From Nematopogon swammerdamellus (taxonomy: Eukaryota; Arthropoda; Insecta; Lepidoptera; Adelidae): a stretch of 64,000 bases of DNA. Shown piece by piece: positions 10,001 through 19,054 of the stretch. The translations under genes were made by a program, and so were the position numbers. The stretch covers positions 124,001 through 188,000 of the forward strand of contig OX336337.1 in the NCBI GenBank assembly GCA_946902875.1, in the 5' to 3' direction. Numbering within the stretch: position 1 is the stretch's first letter; every line of letters starts with the position of its first letter. The notes under the pieces are model-generated. The model did no database searches. It was given only the letters and a program-made list of their open reading frames with translations, and had not been told where the DNA came from.

Positions 10001-11896
10001 ACATTATTAAAGAAGGACGCCAAATGGAAATGGGGAGATGAACAAGTGAAAGCGTTTGAGGCGCTGAAGTTAGAGTTGGTGAATCGACCGATTTTGGCCT
10101 TATACGATCCAAATGCTGAAACGGAGTTACACACTGATGCGTGCAAAATAGGCATTGGTGGTATATTAATGCAGAGGGACGGGAATAGTCAAATGCGTGC
10201 CGTTGCGTACTTTAGCCGGCAGACTTCGCCCGAAGAACAGCACATGACTTCTTACGAACTCGAGACCTTAGCCGTGGTCGCATCGTTACAGAGGTTTAGA
10301 GTCTATTTGATCGGGATACATTTTAAAATACTTACCGATTGCAACTCATTACGTGCAACCTTTACAAAGAGGGATATGATTCCACGCGTAGCTCGTTGGT
10401 GGGGTGCAATGCAAGAATTTGACCATTATATCGAATATAGACCGGGGAAAAACATGGCGCACGTTGATGCCTTAAGTAGAAATCCTGTATGCAGCTCTTC
10501 TGAAAACGACGATCGGGAAGTACTCGCGGTAATAAGCGTTTCTAGTGCTACGTGGATAGCCACGGTGCAAAGTGCCGACCAGGAGATTCGTCGCATGGTA
10601 GATATTCTTAAGCCGACTGATGATGAACAGGCGGAGCAAGTGCGCGACAACTTCCTCATAAAAGGAGATCTGATCTATCGAAGGACTGATCTAGGCGATA
10701 AGCTTGTCGTGCCAAAAGGCGTTCGATGGCATATCTTAAAGCAGTGCCATGATGACATTGGACACTTTTCATTCGACAAAACGCTTAGTAAAATTCGCGA
10801 AACCTATTGGTTTGCTAAAATGAGGCGATTTGTTAAGAAATACGTCGAATCCTGTCTCGAATGTTCATTTACTAAAACACCAGGCGGAAAGAAACCAGGG
10901 TTTCTGCACCCCATCCCAAAATATGATCGTCCATTTCACACGGTACATATCGATCATCTGGGGCCGTTTGTAAGGAGTAAAAAGGGGCATTCTTACCTCT
11001 TGTGCATCATCGACGCCTTCACGAAATTTATTGTTATTAAACCAGTTAGGAATACTAGGTCCAACGCGTCAGTTGCAGTGCTTAAAGACTACTTCAATAC
11101 CTTCGGGGTGCCAACTAGACTCGTATCTGATCGTGGTACGTCATTTACAAGTCGGTTGTTCGGGGAATTCATACAAGCTCTTAACGTTAAGCATATAAGA
11201 AACGCGGTCGCGACGCCGCGAGCTAACGGACAAATCGAGCGCTACAACAGGTCCATACTAAGCGCTATCGCCGCGTCCAGTCATGGTAAAGATGAGAAGT
11301 CGTGGGACGAGTGCGTGAGCACTGTACAGTGGGGACTCAACAATACGTTGAATAAAGGAATAGGTAAGACGCCAGCCGAGGTGTTATTCGGTTACAAACC
11401 AGTCGGCATGTCCGAAGCGCGAGTAAAAAATTCACTAGACGGGGTTACTGGGACAGAACCGAACATAATTCAGTTACGAACTGAAGTAATCTCTCATGTA
11501 CATAAAAATCAGGATCGTCAGAGAAAGACCTTCAACAGGAAACGGAAAACACCCCCTACTTTTCGTATAAATGATTTAGTTAGGCTCCAGAAAGCGGGTC
11601 CGTCTAATAATAATCGTGCTGACAAGAGTCGCAAACTTATCCCTAAATACAGCGGTCCGTACCGCGTGACGGCAGTATTAGACAATGACAGGTATGAAGT
11701 GCAGGATACACCTCTGACAAAAAAAGGGAAATTCTATAAAAACATCGTGGCTGTAGACAGGATATTACCGTGGCTTAACTATAAGAGAGGCGAAGACAGT
11801 GAGGATAGCGATGAGGATGCGTCTATGGCAAGCGTTGAGGGAAATGAGAGTCCTAATTCTGATGGAAGCGACCGAGTAAATGAAATTGATGTATAA
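7004..11896 (+). CDS. gag-pol: Gag-Pol polyprotein, single frame
   Basis: The frame is open from about 6,950, but the first in-frame ATG is at 7,004, giving 1,630 residues. Order of domains: an Arg/Ser-rich N-terminus (about 1-150) with RS dipeptides; a Gag capsid-like region (about 200-360, KWYQGLP, EWQEKLLEAFPG); three CCHC zinc knuckles (about 371-435, CYGCGEVGHIRSKC, CFNCGELGHPKFKC, CTVCDKVGHLAADC); an aspartic protease with FIDLGSEVTLI (about 473) in place of the usual D-S/T-G; reverse transcriptase with YMDD (about 895); RNase H with HTDACKIGIGG (about 1,042); integrase with an HHCC zinc motif (about 1,243-1,290), catalytic D, D and E in HIDHLGPF, SDRGTSF and GQIERYNRS; and a GPY motif (KYSGPYRVTA, about 1,550). 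There is no frameshift or stop between gag and pol, unlike most Gypsy elements. The acidic C-terminus (EDSEDSDEDAS) is also notable. All pol catalytic residues except the variant protease box look intact. Confidence 0.95.
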   Translation: MDEPEGERLSRSRRRRGCSPAGPQGSGTPPLQRRRHGSDRRIRSGSRRSVRRQRRADSEDGSGVIPRRRDRERASRSRSRGRRGRAYRRRGRRSRTPMRRRSNSSDETTERLSRSKSRRRSSSTRHRRTVGRTADRRRSLTPSLSVNEDQSHRKETNASIKNSDKTDMISVDSIKKLVDLLKGPFERSHVEKFSLVHNTIPEFDPAKRTQTMSIWLTKINEISKIYGWTDREVTHNALPKLTGMAQKWYQGLPTVMFTWSEWQEKLLEAFPGEENYGVMLTEMLDRKAKFGEPLEEYYYEKQTLLNRCGIVGKHAVDCLLLGIEDRSIRMGAEAARYDDPNKLLSYLRSIKLAPKRTLTDKQRQIAPGMHNKCYGCGEVGHIRSKCPRNNNANPVRQSNIKCFNCGELGHPKFKCTNQPKKCTVCDKVGHLAADCYFKTNANPSEAKVMRVVCDTHSANKFRKIIMMNNRPFDSFIDLGSEVTLIRETEGRGIDVAWSTDNLPIVTGFAASEGVVPLGKANLQVRVDEVEREVLTLMVSDSFLDHPTLIGQSFTEQKDVVVHKTYDKLAIYDERADDFAGKVDLYALEDTDVQSFTTLPCYSVPNFTGNVVISTNNRNEPGKEHTIMNGFYAIENGRVNVLIRNDSDKSLKFKTSQLITRGHTTWTNNESGGVVSCNRITETGSNGSSRIRDEDINIDSNVDENTKAKLVELLNDYRDCFAFNLEELGKCKSGEMKITLNDTTPVTYRPYRLSFKEREEVRDMVQEMLDCGIVKESTSEYSSPIILVKKKTGEKRLCVDYRALNNKTVKEQYPLPRIDDQLDRLEGYAHFTTLDLASGYYQIALEEKSKPLTSFVTPDGQFEYNRMPFGLANAPSTFQRIINQVLGKLRHTIAVVYMDDILVPSGDYEQGLERLKIILNHLRNAGLTLKLSKCVFFKEEVDFLGFEVSRRGIRPGARKIDAVSKFPTPSSQHNIRQFVGLASYFRRFVRNFSVIARPLTTLLKKDAKWKWGDEQVKAFEALKLELVNRPILALYDPNAETELHTDACKIGIGGILMQRDGNSQMRAVAYFSRQTSPEEQHMTSYELETLAVVASLQRFRVYLIGIHFKILTDCNSLRATFTKRDMIPRVARWWGAMQEFDHYIEYRPGKNMAHVDALSRNPVCSSSENDDREVLAVISVSSATWIATVQSADQEIRRMVDILKPTDDEQAEQVRDNFLIKGDLIYRRTDLGDKLVVPKGVRWHILKQCHDDIGHFSFDKTLSKIRETYWFAKMRRFVKKYVESCLECSFTKTPGGKKPGFLHPIPKYDRPFHTVHIDHLGPFVRSKKGHSYLLCIIDAFTKFIVIKPVRNTRSNASVAVLKDYFNTFGVPTRLVSDRGTSFTSRLFGEFIQALNVKHIRNAVATPRANGQIERYNRSILSAIAASSHGKDEKSWDECVSTVQWGLNNTLNKGIGKTPAEVLFGYKPVGMSEARVKNSLDGVTGTEPNIIQLRTEVISHVHKNQDRQRKTFNRKRKTPPTFRINDLVRLQKAGPSNNNRADKSRKLIPKYSGPYRVTAVLDNDRYEVQDTPLTKKGKFYKNIVAVDRILPWLNYKRGEDSEDSDEDASMASVEGNESPNSDGSDRVNEIDV

Positions 11897-12070
11897 TGAA
11901 TCCTTGAGAGTGTCTAAGAAGTAAACCGAATGAAATGATATTGTTTTGGATCTTTTGTATCATAAAGTAATATATGATTTGACTGAAAATAAGGTATGTG
12001 TAGTTAAATATATCTTTCATCGAGAACACAATCTAAATTTGTTATTGTAAAACATATCCATTATATATAG

Positions 12071-12124
12071 GCATAACCTCTTCTCATAATATATAGGCAT
12101 AGTTATTATGAGAAGAGGTTATGC
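12071..12124. repeat. Perfect 21-bp-stem hairpin after pol
   Basis: Positions 12,071-12,091 and 12,104-12,124 are exact reverse complements around a 12-base loop (core arm CATAACCTCTTCTCATAAT). The palindrome lies about 175 bp after the gag-pol stop and runs directly into the 36-bp minisatellite. In RNA it would be a strong stem-loop. A role in RNA export, packaging or 3' processing is possible but not shown. Confidence 0.85.
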
Positions 12125-12149
12125 TGGGAGAGATAATGGATTTTGTAAA

Positions 12150-12585
12150 GTATGGCAGTGCGGAGAAATGCACTGGTTTAGTAATAAGTGGCAGTGCGGA
12201 GAAAGGCGCTGGTTTAGTAATAAGTGGCAGTGCGGAGAAATGCACCGGTTTAGTCATAAGTGGCAGTGCGGAGAAATGCACTGGTTTAGTCATAAGTGGC
12301 AGTGCGGAGAAAGGCGCTGGTTTAGTAATAAGTGGCAGTGCGGAGAAAGGCACTGGTTTAGTAATAAGTGGCAGTGCGGAGAAATGCACTGGTTTAGTAA
12401 TAAGTGGCAGTGTTGGAAAAAGCACTGGTTTGGGAATAAGTGGCAGTGCGGAGAAAGGCACTGGTTTAGTATTAAGTGGCAGTGCGTAGAACGGCACTGG
12501 TTTTTGATTAAGTGGCAGTGCGGAGAAAGGCACTGGTTTATTTTTATTACTAAGTGGCAGCGCAGAGAACGGCACTGGGTTTAAT
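12150..12585. repeat. 36-bp minisatellite inside the Gypsy element
   Basis: About 12 tandem copies of a 36-bp unit built on GTGGCAGTGCGGAGAAA, followed by a GCACTGGTTTAGTAATAA-like half. Because 36 is a multiple of three, frames stay open on both strands (for example 12,108-12,584 plus and 12,084-12,617 minus) and give 12-residue peptide repeats such as KWQCGERHWFSN. I regard these as by-products of the periodicity; no start context, signal peptide or membrane segment supports an env gene. Units vary at a few positions and degenerate toward the 3' end. Confidence 0.88.
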
Positions 12586-12901
12586 AAAGCTGGAGAGATG
12601 TGAAGAATAGCTGGCACTGTGATTGTAAATGGAGTTATGAGAGGCTAATTAAATTATAATCAGTTTAAAATAAAATTGGGTTAGTGAAAGATCAGTTAAA
12701 TTTAACCAAATTTATGGAGCGATTACTATTATATTTATCCAGAGAAAGTAATGTATTATTCCTAATTCAATGATCCATTTTCTGTGTTAATCTTACAATA
12801 TTAGTAGGTAGTAGTATTACGTACAATTAAAAAAAAAATCTTTTTCTATCTTGATTACTTTTGTTACACGGGGACGTGTTAAGTTATCGGATGGCCGAAT
12901 C

Positions 12902-13116
12902 TGTTAGCTAGTAATCTTAGAATGTAAGTGGTGGAATGTTAGACAGAGACAAAACGAGAAAGAAAGGAGCGAAAAAAAGAGGGAAAACAGAAAAAAAAAA
13001 AGGAACGCGCGACAGGTCGTCGACGACGGGTATTATTCCTCCAAGACGGGCGGACGATAGCGTTGTGTGTGAAATATCAATAAAATATTATACTGTATCG
13101 ACGAAGCGTTTTAATA
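12902..13116 (+). repeat. 3' LTR of Gypsy element
   Basis: This is a direct repeat of the 5' LTR with the same length and one difference seen by eye. AATAAA at about 13,079 should serve as the poly-A signal for the element transcript. The TSD CAAG follows at 13,117-13,120. Confidence 0.92.
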
Positions 13117-13186
13117 CAAGTACATAGTGTAAATGTTGTCAATTTACATGATTGTAATAATAAATTTTAACATTAATTCTGACATC

Positions 13187-13490
13187 TTAATTAAGATATT
13201 CGTTTAAATCATAGATACATTTATCCAACAGCATTTGCCTCACTTGGGACTGGAACTTTCTGTCACTACTTTCGTCTTTTATTTGTATTGGAAGTTTCTC
13301 ATAAAATTTTGGACCGATAATGTTCGGGTCCCTCTCAGCTAAGGTGAGCCGATGTGCCACTGACTTTAATTTGTCTCCATTCCTTGTCTTGTAACTGTGA
13401 TTCACATTATTTTGTTCGAATTTGTGGATATTTTCACGAACATAGCATATAACTTCGTATATGTACAAGGAAGGTACAGTCAGGATTCCT
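13187..13490 (-). pseudogene. LINE reverse transcriptase C-terminal fragment
   Basis: A minus-strand frame contains YVRENIHKFEQNN, NHSYKTRNGDKLK, HRLTLAERDPN and IGPKFYEKLP, the tail after the reverse transcriptase domain in Jockey-type LINEs (compare the same position in the LINE ending near 42,786: FYNKLSPNIKQL). It is 5'-truncated near 13,490 and the stop is at 13,187. No clear poly-A tail remains. Confidence 0.65.
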
Positions 13491-13729
13491 AGAGATCCAA
13501 ATAGCAGTCGGCAAGAGGCACGGTAGGGTGCTCCTTATATTGTATGCTTAGTTAAAATTTATATTTACGTTGTTTATTTGTGAAAACGCATCAGGTATTT
13601 TATTTGTTATAGTTGCCGCCCGAGTGATTGGTTGATTACTAAGTGGTATCTCTCCCCGCTGCTTCCCGACCTGGCGATACAAGTTTTACAAGACACGAGA
13701 GCTAGCACCAACTGCTCTCCCCTAGCTAG

Positions 13730-14145
13730 CCCCTAGCTGTCTGCTGTACTCACGTGACACGCAGCTCGAGCGCCGCGACGCACGGCAGGCGCGCGGCGCG
13801 CCGACCCCGCGCGCCGCGCCGCCGCCGCCGCACACACAAAGCTCCGATACTTCTTTTTGTTGTTTGCTAGAAAAGTTATGTGATTTAGTTTGGTGGAGCA
13901 CTCTTCAAACTGTCGAGATGGCAATATCCGGACTGTATTCACGACTTTGTGCGACTTGCGGCTTCTTGTTTATCCCTAGCAGGAGCCAGCTGCTGCCCCC
14001 TCCGCCCCCGTGCCGCCCCCCGCGCCACCCCCGCGCCGCCCCCGCGCCTCCCCCGCGCCGCCCCTGCGCCTCCCCCGCGCCGCCCCCGCACCGCCCCCGC
14101 ACCGCCCCGCGCCGCCCCCGCGCCGCCCCCGCTCACCCACAAGAC
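13730..14145. other. GC-rich island with C-rich simple repeat
   Basis: Two CpG-dense blocks: 13,745-13,830, and 13,995-14,140, where CCCCGCGCCGCC-type units repeat. Long open frames on both strands here reflect the low-complexity Pro/Ala/Arg coding of the repeat and I do not call them genes. Confidence 0.6.
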
Positions 14146-14304
14146 GAAGACACGCAAGATGTCACATTTTTTATGAGATTGCCTTCTTCAGGCACGTTAC
14201 TCAGATCATTGAAATCAACTGAGATGTGTGTTAAACTGTTATGTTTGGTTAATGTTATTCTTAAGGTCTCAGAGAGCAAGGTGAAGTTCCTTACACCCTG
14301 CTAC

Positions 14305-14356
14305 ATACAAGTTTAGCTCACTTAAAGTAATAACTTTAAGTGAGCTAAACTTGTAT
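14305..14356. repeat. Perfect 24-bp-stem palindrome
   Basis: Arms at 14,305-14,328 and 14,333-14,356 are exact complements around a 4-base loop (arm core CAAGTTTAGCTCACTTAAAG). It may be the tip of a foldback MITE or a stem-loop RNA; no flanking duplication is obvious. Confidence 0.8.
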
Positions 14357-14515
14357 ATAACCTACTCGTATATAAGTGGTTTCTCGGAAACGGCTCTAAC
14401 GATTTGGATGAAATTTGGTATTTATATAATGTTATTTTTTTTTCTAGTCTATCTAGATAGGTGCAGAAGCCGAGCGAATCTCGGTCGCCCAGGTACTACA
14501 GTACTTATATATTAT
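14357..14515. repeat. Dispersed lepidopteran-type repeat fragment
   Basis: It contains TCTCGGAAACGGCTCTAACG and GCCGAGCGAATCTCGG, motifs I recognise from short nonautonomous elements in moths (Helitron-like or MITE). CCGAG..CTCGG can pair. A similar GGCTCTAACGATTT string occurs at about 56,334. Confidence 0.4.
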
Positions 14516-14629
14516 AATGTATGTATGTAGGTATGTCTTATTTGTTCAATGCCGACCATGTTTTAGCAAACGTTACAGAACAGGCTTCGTGTAAATATGA
14601 ATTTATTTCATAATATTCCTTGGTCAAGA

Positions 14630-14710
14630 TGCCGTGCTAGAAGACGACAGGCTAGCCACCGCTCACCTTGGCATGGTCCTTCCACAGTTCACGACAAATG
14701 ATTGTAAAGA
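14630..14710 (+). repeat. R1-like LINE 3'-end fragment
   Basis: The string GGCTAGCCACCGCTCACC.. GCATGGTCCTTCCAC matches the end of the LINE copy at 39,740-39,790 (GGCTAGCCATCCCTCACC.. CACGGTCCTTCCAC). It is a short 5'-truncated remnant. Confidence 0.5.
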
Positions 14711-14929
14711 AAGTTTTGATGAGAGAGAAGCGACATCACACGCGACCACTTCACCGCTGACTACTCATTATTGTATGTTTACTGAAAGCTCGAAGTGAGG
14801 TTGGCGGGCGGAGGGTAAGCCATGCATAATCAACTCCTAATGTGCGGCCAAATGGCCCATCAACACAACATATGAACCTCCGTCGCGCCTACATCCATTC
14901 TCTCTTTCTTTCTTTACAAATGAGATGCG

Positions 14930-15130
14930 GCGGCGATGCGGCGCGGCGCGGCGGCGGAGCGGCTAAAAGTAGTCAAAGAGTCCAAGTACGAAGAAGTGAC
15001 CCATACACGTTCTCGGTGTTTTTCTTTTTTTACCCATAGCACCTCGGTGAGCTAGGTACCGTGTCAGTGCTTCCCTGCCGTCGTGCTGGCTACTCTAAAC
15101 TGGACGCTAAATACCTTATTGTCCATGCTA
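14930..15130 (-). repeat. GC spot and SINE 3' fragment
   Basis: A small GC block (14,930-14,965) is followed at about 15,040-15,130 by a minus-strand piece of the composite SINE body (GAGCTAGGTACCGTGTCAGT.. CCTGCCGTCGTGCTGGCTAC), alignable with 27,212-27,260. Confidence 0.5.
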
Positions 15131-15180
15131 AATACAAACTATTAACAAAGCTCCCTCCGCCTCCGCCTCCGTCTCTGCAT

Positions 15181-15350
15181 CTTTTTTTTTTTTTATTGTT
15201 TCCGATCTAGCTGGCTGTGTCCGAGGTCGAAGCCTCAGGCGCAGCTAATATCACCCCCGAGGAGGTGCCAGTCCGGCTTGGAGGTGGACTAATGTCGCTG
15301 GGGAAAGGCTATTTACCCGCGATTTGAAGATCCGCGGATTGTAGGTGTGG
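15181..15350 (-). repeat. Retroelement 3'-tail fragment with poly-T
   Basis: A T14-type run (about 15,181-15,195) opens a stretch with CGGCTTGGAGGTGGACTAATG and ACCCGCGATTTGAAGAT. It looks like the antisense 3' end of an old retroelement; the last part resembles 2,972-3,008. Confidence 0.35.
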
Positions 15351-15654
15351 ATCTGCCTCTGCCTCTGCCGTCACGATACTCAACGGTTTTAACGTGATGC
15401 ACGGACAAACAGACAGACATACATACAGATAAAACATTTTCGAAACAGGGAATTTTGTTCCTACTTAGTTTCATTAATTTTTTTTATCTCCTAGGGATAA
15501 GTCCGCCTTTGCCATTATATTTCCATTTTACAACAGATATCCCTTCACCAATTAGGAAAAGTACGGATGATCTTCGAATCGGCTGACCTGATGTTTCAAA
15601 CATACCTGAACCATCCCGGTTAAACCAGCTTTCTAATTAATGCAAAACCCCTTC

Positions 15655-16085
15655 GATGCCACAGACAGAAACACAGGCAAACATACAAATGTACACACCC
15701 TGACACACAGACACACAGTCACACACACAGACAGACAGACACACAGGCACACAGACACACAGACAAACATACACATGCATACAGCTGACACACAGACACA
15801 CACACAAACATACACATGCACACACACCCTCAGGCACACACAGACACACAGACACACAGGCACACAGACACACAGACAGACACACAGGCACACAGGCAGA
15901 CACAGACAGACACACACAGACAAACAGACACATGCACAGAGACAGACACACAGACACATGCACCCTCACAGACAGACACACAAACACACACACACAGACA
16001 CACAGGCAGACACAGACAGACACACAGACAGACAGGCACACACACAGACAAACAGACAGACAGACACACAGACACACAGGCGTCA
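15655..16085. repeat. CA/GA-rich simple repeat inside a short dispersed element
   Basis: About 430 bp of CACACAGACA-type repeat. Frames open on both strands across it are compositional artefacts. The borders are informative: GATGCCACAGACA on the left and GCGTCAAACTTATAACACCC on the right also bracket a much shorter CA/GA tract at 19,730-19,780 and, inverted, at 35,400-35,470. The array therefore expanded inside a dispersed element. Confidence 0.8.
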
Positions 16086-16094
16086 AACTTATAA

Positions 16095-17030
16095 CACCCT
16101 CCTTTTGCTTCGTGCAATCGGATAAGAATAGATTCACTATGCGTGCACGATCACACGGCTCTCTGATCCCACATAATCATAGAGTTGGTATTGCAAATGA
16201 GTACTGAATTATGGTATGACGCAATATCGGTGGTAGCTTGGCTCCCGGCCTGCGAGCCGTGTCACGTGTTATCACTCTGCGTAAGTAATCAAGTGTGACC
16301 GCACTTAAAGGGTCGCGGCGCTGCTGCTGTTACACATTTGCAATGTGTAGTGAAGTGGTGTGAGTGAGGTGTTGCCTGCCACGCCATGCCACGCTCTGTA
16401 AGTAGGCGCGCCGTGTCCGGAGTCCGGCCCGGCTTAGTTGTGCTTGTGATACGATGAGATGAGATATCTGTCTATCTAATAAATATCTGAATCTGAATCT
16501 GAGATGAGAATAAGCAGCAGAATATAAGCAGGCATACACTCAGCGTTCGGCCAAACAAAACCCAACCAAACAAAACAATGTATTATGTATGTTCGCTTAT
16601 ATATAACTCAGAAATCTCCCCTAGGTTACCCTACATAGCATCACGCCATTATTCATATGAGCCGAGCAGTAGGCTCGCAAGTGAACGCGCTCGGAAAAAA
16701 ATTGTGCAACTCCTTTACCGCGCGCAGTACAGCCCCTCCGAACCGCGCCGCCCGGCACAGCTAGGTAGAAGTGGAATATTCACCAACAGTTTTGGCAGCT
16801 CGGTGTTGCCATTCAATGTTTTATTAGATTACAATACAGATTTGTGTCGTAACCTCGAGCGAACTGTAAGGCCAGTGCTCTCACGTGTTGTCCGTCTAAA
16901 TTATTTTCGTATTTGTGATTTCCTCTAACAGTGCATAATAGCATTCTATTTCCTCTCATACTGCACCTTCTAAGGGATGCGTAGCGGGGAGCTTCCTCGA
17001 CGAGAGCTTATAAAGGGTCGACTTGATGAA
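16095..17030. other. No recognised gene
   Basis: Mixed sequence with no supported gene. A TGAATC microsatellite tail (AATAAATATCTGAATCTGAA, about 16,478-16,500) looks like the 3' end of a retroposon; its reverse complement recurs at about 63,855-63,875. An open frame at 16,578-16,928 (116 codons) matches nothing I know. Confidence 0.4.
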
Positions 17031-17240
17031 GTTATTGGCGTCATTTGTCCGGAGTTGGGGGCGGGGCGGCGGCGGGTGAGGGCCGAGTCGCAACATGGAG
17101 TCGGGGAACAAATGCGACACCGCTCATACATAACTCACGTGAGCTAACGAATATGAAACTGGATCCGCTCCCCGCACCCGCCTCCCCGCCTCCCCGCCTC
17201 CCGGCACCCGCAGCCGCACCACCCGCACCTCGCTCGCTTA
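17031..17240. other. GC-rich island
   Basis: GGGGCGGGGCGGCGGCGGG near 17,057 and a CCCGCCTCCCCGCCTCC-type run near 17,180. There is no gene evidence. G-runs could form G-quadruplexes. Confidence 0.5.
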
Positions 17241-17270
17241 AACGAAAGCTGCATAGAAATATTTGACTAA

Positions 17271-17288
17271 TTAGGTTAGGTTAGGTTA
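17271..17288 (+). repeat. Short TTAGG run
   Basis: Three and a half copies of TTAGG, the insect telomere repeat unit. It is short enough to be chance or a part of a dispersed element; GGTTAGGTTAG also occurs in the foldback loops near 26,580, 44,706 and 57,285. Confidence 0.5.
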
Positions 17289-17302
17289 CATGGTACAGAG
17301 TA

Positions 17303-17402
17303 AGATTGTTTTTTATGGAAACTGACACGGTTGGCTACGTCACCTACAACATCCGTGATGTCAGCCCATAACACCGGGTGAGCTGGGTGCCATGTCAGGT
17401 CA
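17303..17402 (-). repeat. SINE 3'-end fragment
   Basis: TTTTTTATGGAAACTGACACGG and CCATAACACCGGGTGAGC match the 3' part of the SINE at 27,143-27,235 in the same orientation. Confidence 0.65.
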
Positions 17403-17407
17403 GATTA

Positions 17408-17545
17408 TTTTTTGAGCATTCTTATGGCACTAAGACTGCACTGGAACTGCATCTTGTCACAAAATGTATTCTATACGGTTAGATTACACCCACGAAGAAG
17501 AACCGACAGGAATCTTCGCAGGGTATTTTTTACCCGACAGCGCAA
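17408..17545. repeat. Dispersed repeat, also inserted at 25.83 kb
   Basis: GATTACACCCACGAAGAAGA followed by AACTTCGCAGGG-like sequence also occurs at 25,915-25,960, inside the insertion that interrupts foldback copy 1. It is probably a retroposon tail. Confidence 0.5.
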
Positions 17546-18140
17546 AGCAAAAAGGAGGGTAATGTTTTTCGAGTGTACGTATGTATACCCATATTTTCTA
17601 TGGCTCGCGCTTTAGTGGATTTTACATATGAGGTGTCGTTGGATTCGTCTTTAGACCGACTACGGCATTGTCTACTGATATTTCCTTATTTCCTTTTTTA
17701 GCAGTCGGGTTTTATAATTTTTTTATTTTTATTTTTTTTTATAATACCTATCGCCTTTTGGAGCTCTTGACAATGATACCCCACTCGATGGGGTTTGAAG
17801 AAAAACTATTTTCAAAGTTTTACAAGATGGCGTCTGACGGCCGCCATTTTGCATATTTTGTTGGTTTTTATAGGACTTCTACAATTAAGAGAACATTTTG
17901 AAGACAAAATAAATATAATATATTTAGAGATAACATGAACAAATGACACACAACACTGCTCAATAGCAGAAATGCCTACAATTTAATAGTGTAAACATTT
18001 ATAATAAACATACAAAAAACATCCGCGATGAGAAGATATTTCGCATTAGATGTGAGTTTTTAGACATTCGAACACGAAAGTGAAGCGTGCGACCAGCGTC
18101 AACGGAAAATATATTGGGCGCCTACTTATGCACGAAATAA
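17546..18140. other. No recognised gene
   Basis: AT-rich, with a T-rich block near 17,715-17,742 and an imperfect palindrome ACCCCACTCGATGGGGT at 17,778-17,794. No coding or RNA gene seen. Confidence 0.4.
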
Positions 18141-18149
18141 TAAGACACG

Positions 18150-18545
18150 CATTCAATATCGGAGGCGGCGGGGGCGGGGGCCGGGCCGGGGGCGGGGGCG
18201 GGGGCGGCAGACGGTAGAACAGAACGCCTTTGCTAATGAGAGGAACCACACAACTCTGAACTAGATATCTAAGACTCGGAGAGAGTTGCTCGCTCCGACC
18301 ACGTCCCGCGCTTGGAAGGCTCGCGCTTGTCTCGCGAGTAGATGTGGTCACGTGGTGCGATTCGAGATTCGCTCGGCTAATAGCCGTTTCCACCACTTCC
18401 GGTGAAGTGTGCTCCGACACCGTCTGACCAGACTTGGGCCGTACGTAACTAACTCGCTTACTTGCTGTCCATGCATGCATGATTCATGTAGACTCCTAGC
18501 CCCTAGCGTACCCCGCCCCGCCCCGCCCCGCCCTTGAGTCACTTG
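18150..18545. other. GC-rich island with G-quadruplex potential
   Basis: The plus strand carries repeated GGGGGCGGGGG at 18,160-18,208. A second GC block (CCCCGCCCCGCCCC) lies at 18,510-18,535. Between them is non-repetitive sequence. A frame at 18,046-18,480 minus is open but looks compositional. Confidence 0.5.
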
Positions 18546-19050
18546 AGGCCGCGGCCGCTTACTTCATAGAGTTCATTAAGAGGCGAGATGCAAGCACGAA
18601 ATATTGAAAAGTTGCTCGAACTTTCGTTCCGACTTAGCGCGTCTTGCACCAACACGAGTTTAAAGTTAAGTAGCGAGTTATGGATTTAAACGCGGTTCAC
18701 ACATACAACGGGTGCTAGTTTAACGAGTTGAACTGGTTTATATATTGAACTTGTGTTGGTGCAAGTGGGCCTTAATGACAGAAAGTGGACTTTGCGTGTC
18801 TATACATTGACCTATTATGCATTTTGCATAAACATGAATTGGCGATACTTACTTACTCAGAGCACTCTGAACATGTTGCACTTCCTGGCAACCTGCGGTG
18901 TTCCAATGTAGCGGCTATACAATACAATACATATTATGTGTAGACACATATTCATGAGCTACAAATAACACTCACTTATTTGTAGCTAAACGGAGTAAAA
19001 CATCTATTCATTTGGTTAGAGAAGGCGATGCGGCCAATCAACCGACTCTT
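18546..19050. other. No recognised gene
   Basis: Unique-looking sequence of ordinary composition. No coding, RNA or repeat feature that I can support. Confidence 0.4.
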
Positions 19051-19054
19051 GTGA

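Larger units (their letters stand above)
5994..13116 (+). mobile_element. Complete Ty3/Gypsy LTR retrotransposon
   Basis: Two direct 215-bp LTRs (5,994-6,208 and 12,902-13,116) enclose a 6.7-kb interior. The element is flanked by the 4-bp duplication CAAG (5,990-5,993 and 13,117-13,120). The LTRs differ at one position that I could find by eye, and the gag-pol frame is uninterrupted, so the insertion is young. No env-like gene is present; that position holds a hairpin and a minisatellite. The LTRs begin with TG but end in TA rather than CA. No tRNA-type TGG primer-binding site directly follows the 5' LTR and no clear polypurine tract precedes the 3' LTR. It inserted just downstream of the LINE fragment ending at 5,885. 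Confidence 0.95.

Noticed and set aside
12084..12617. Open frames on both strands over the 36-bp repeat as a possible env or antisense gene
   Set aside because: The period is a multiple of three, which keeps frames open by itself; no signal peptide, membrane segment or known domain is visible.
15633..16137. Cys/Val-rich or Thr/His-rich proteins
   Set aside because: Translation of a CA/GA simple repeat in all frames.
16578..16928. Host exon of 116 codons
   Set aside because: No recognisable domain and no supporting splice structure; length is within chance expectation for this composition.
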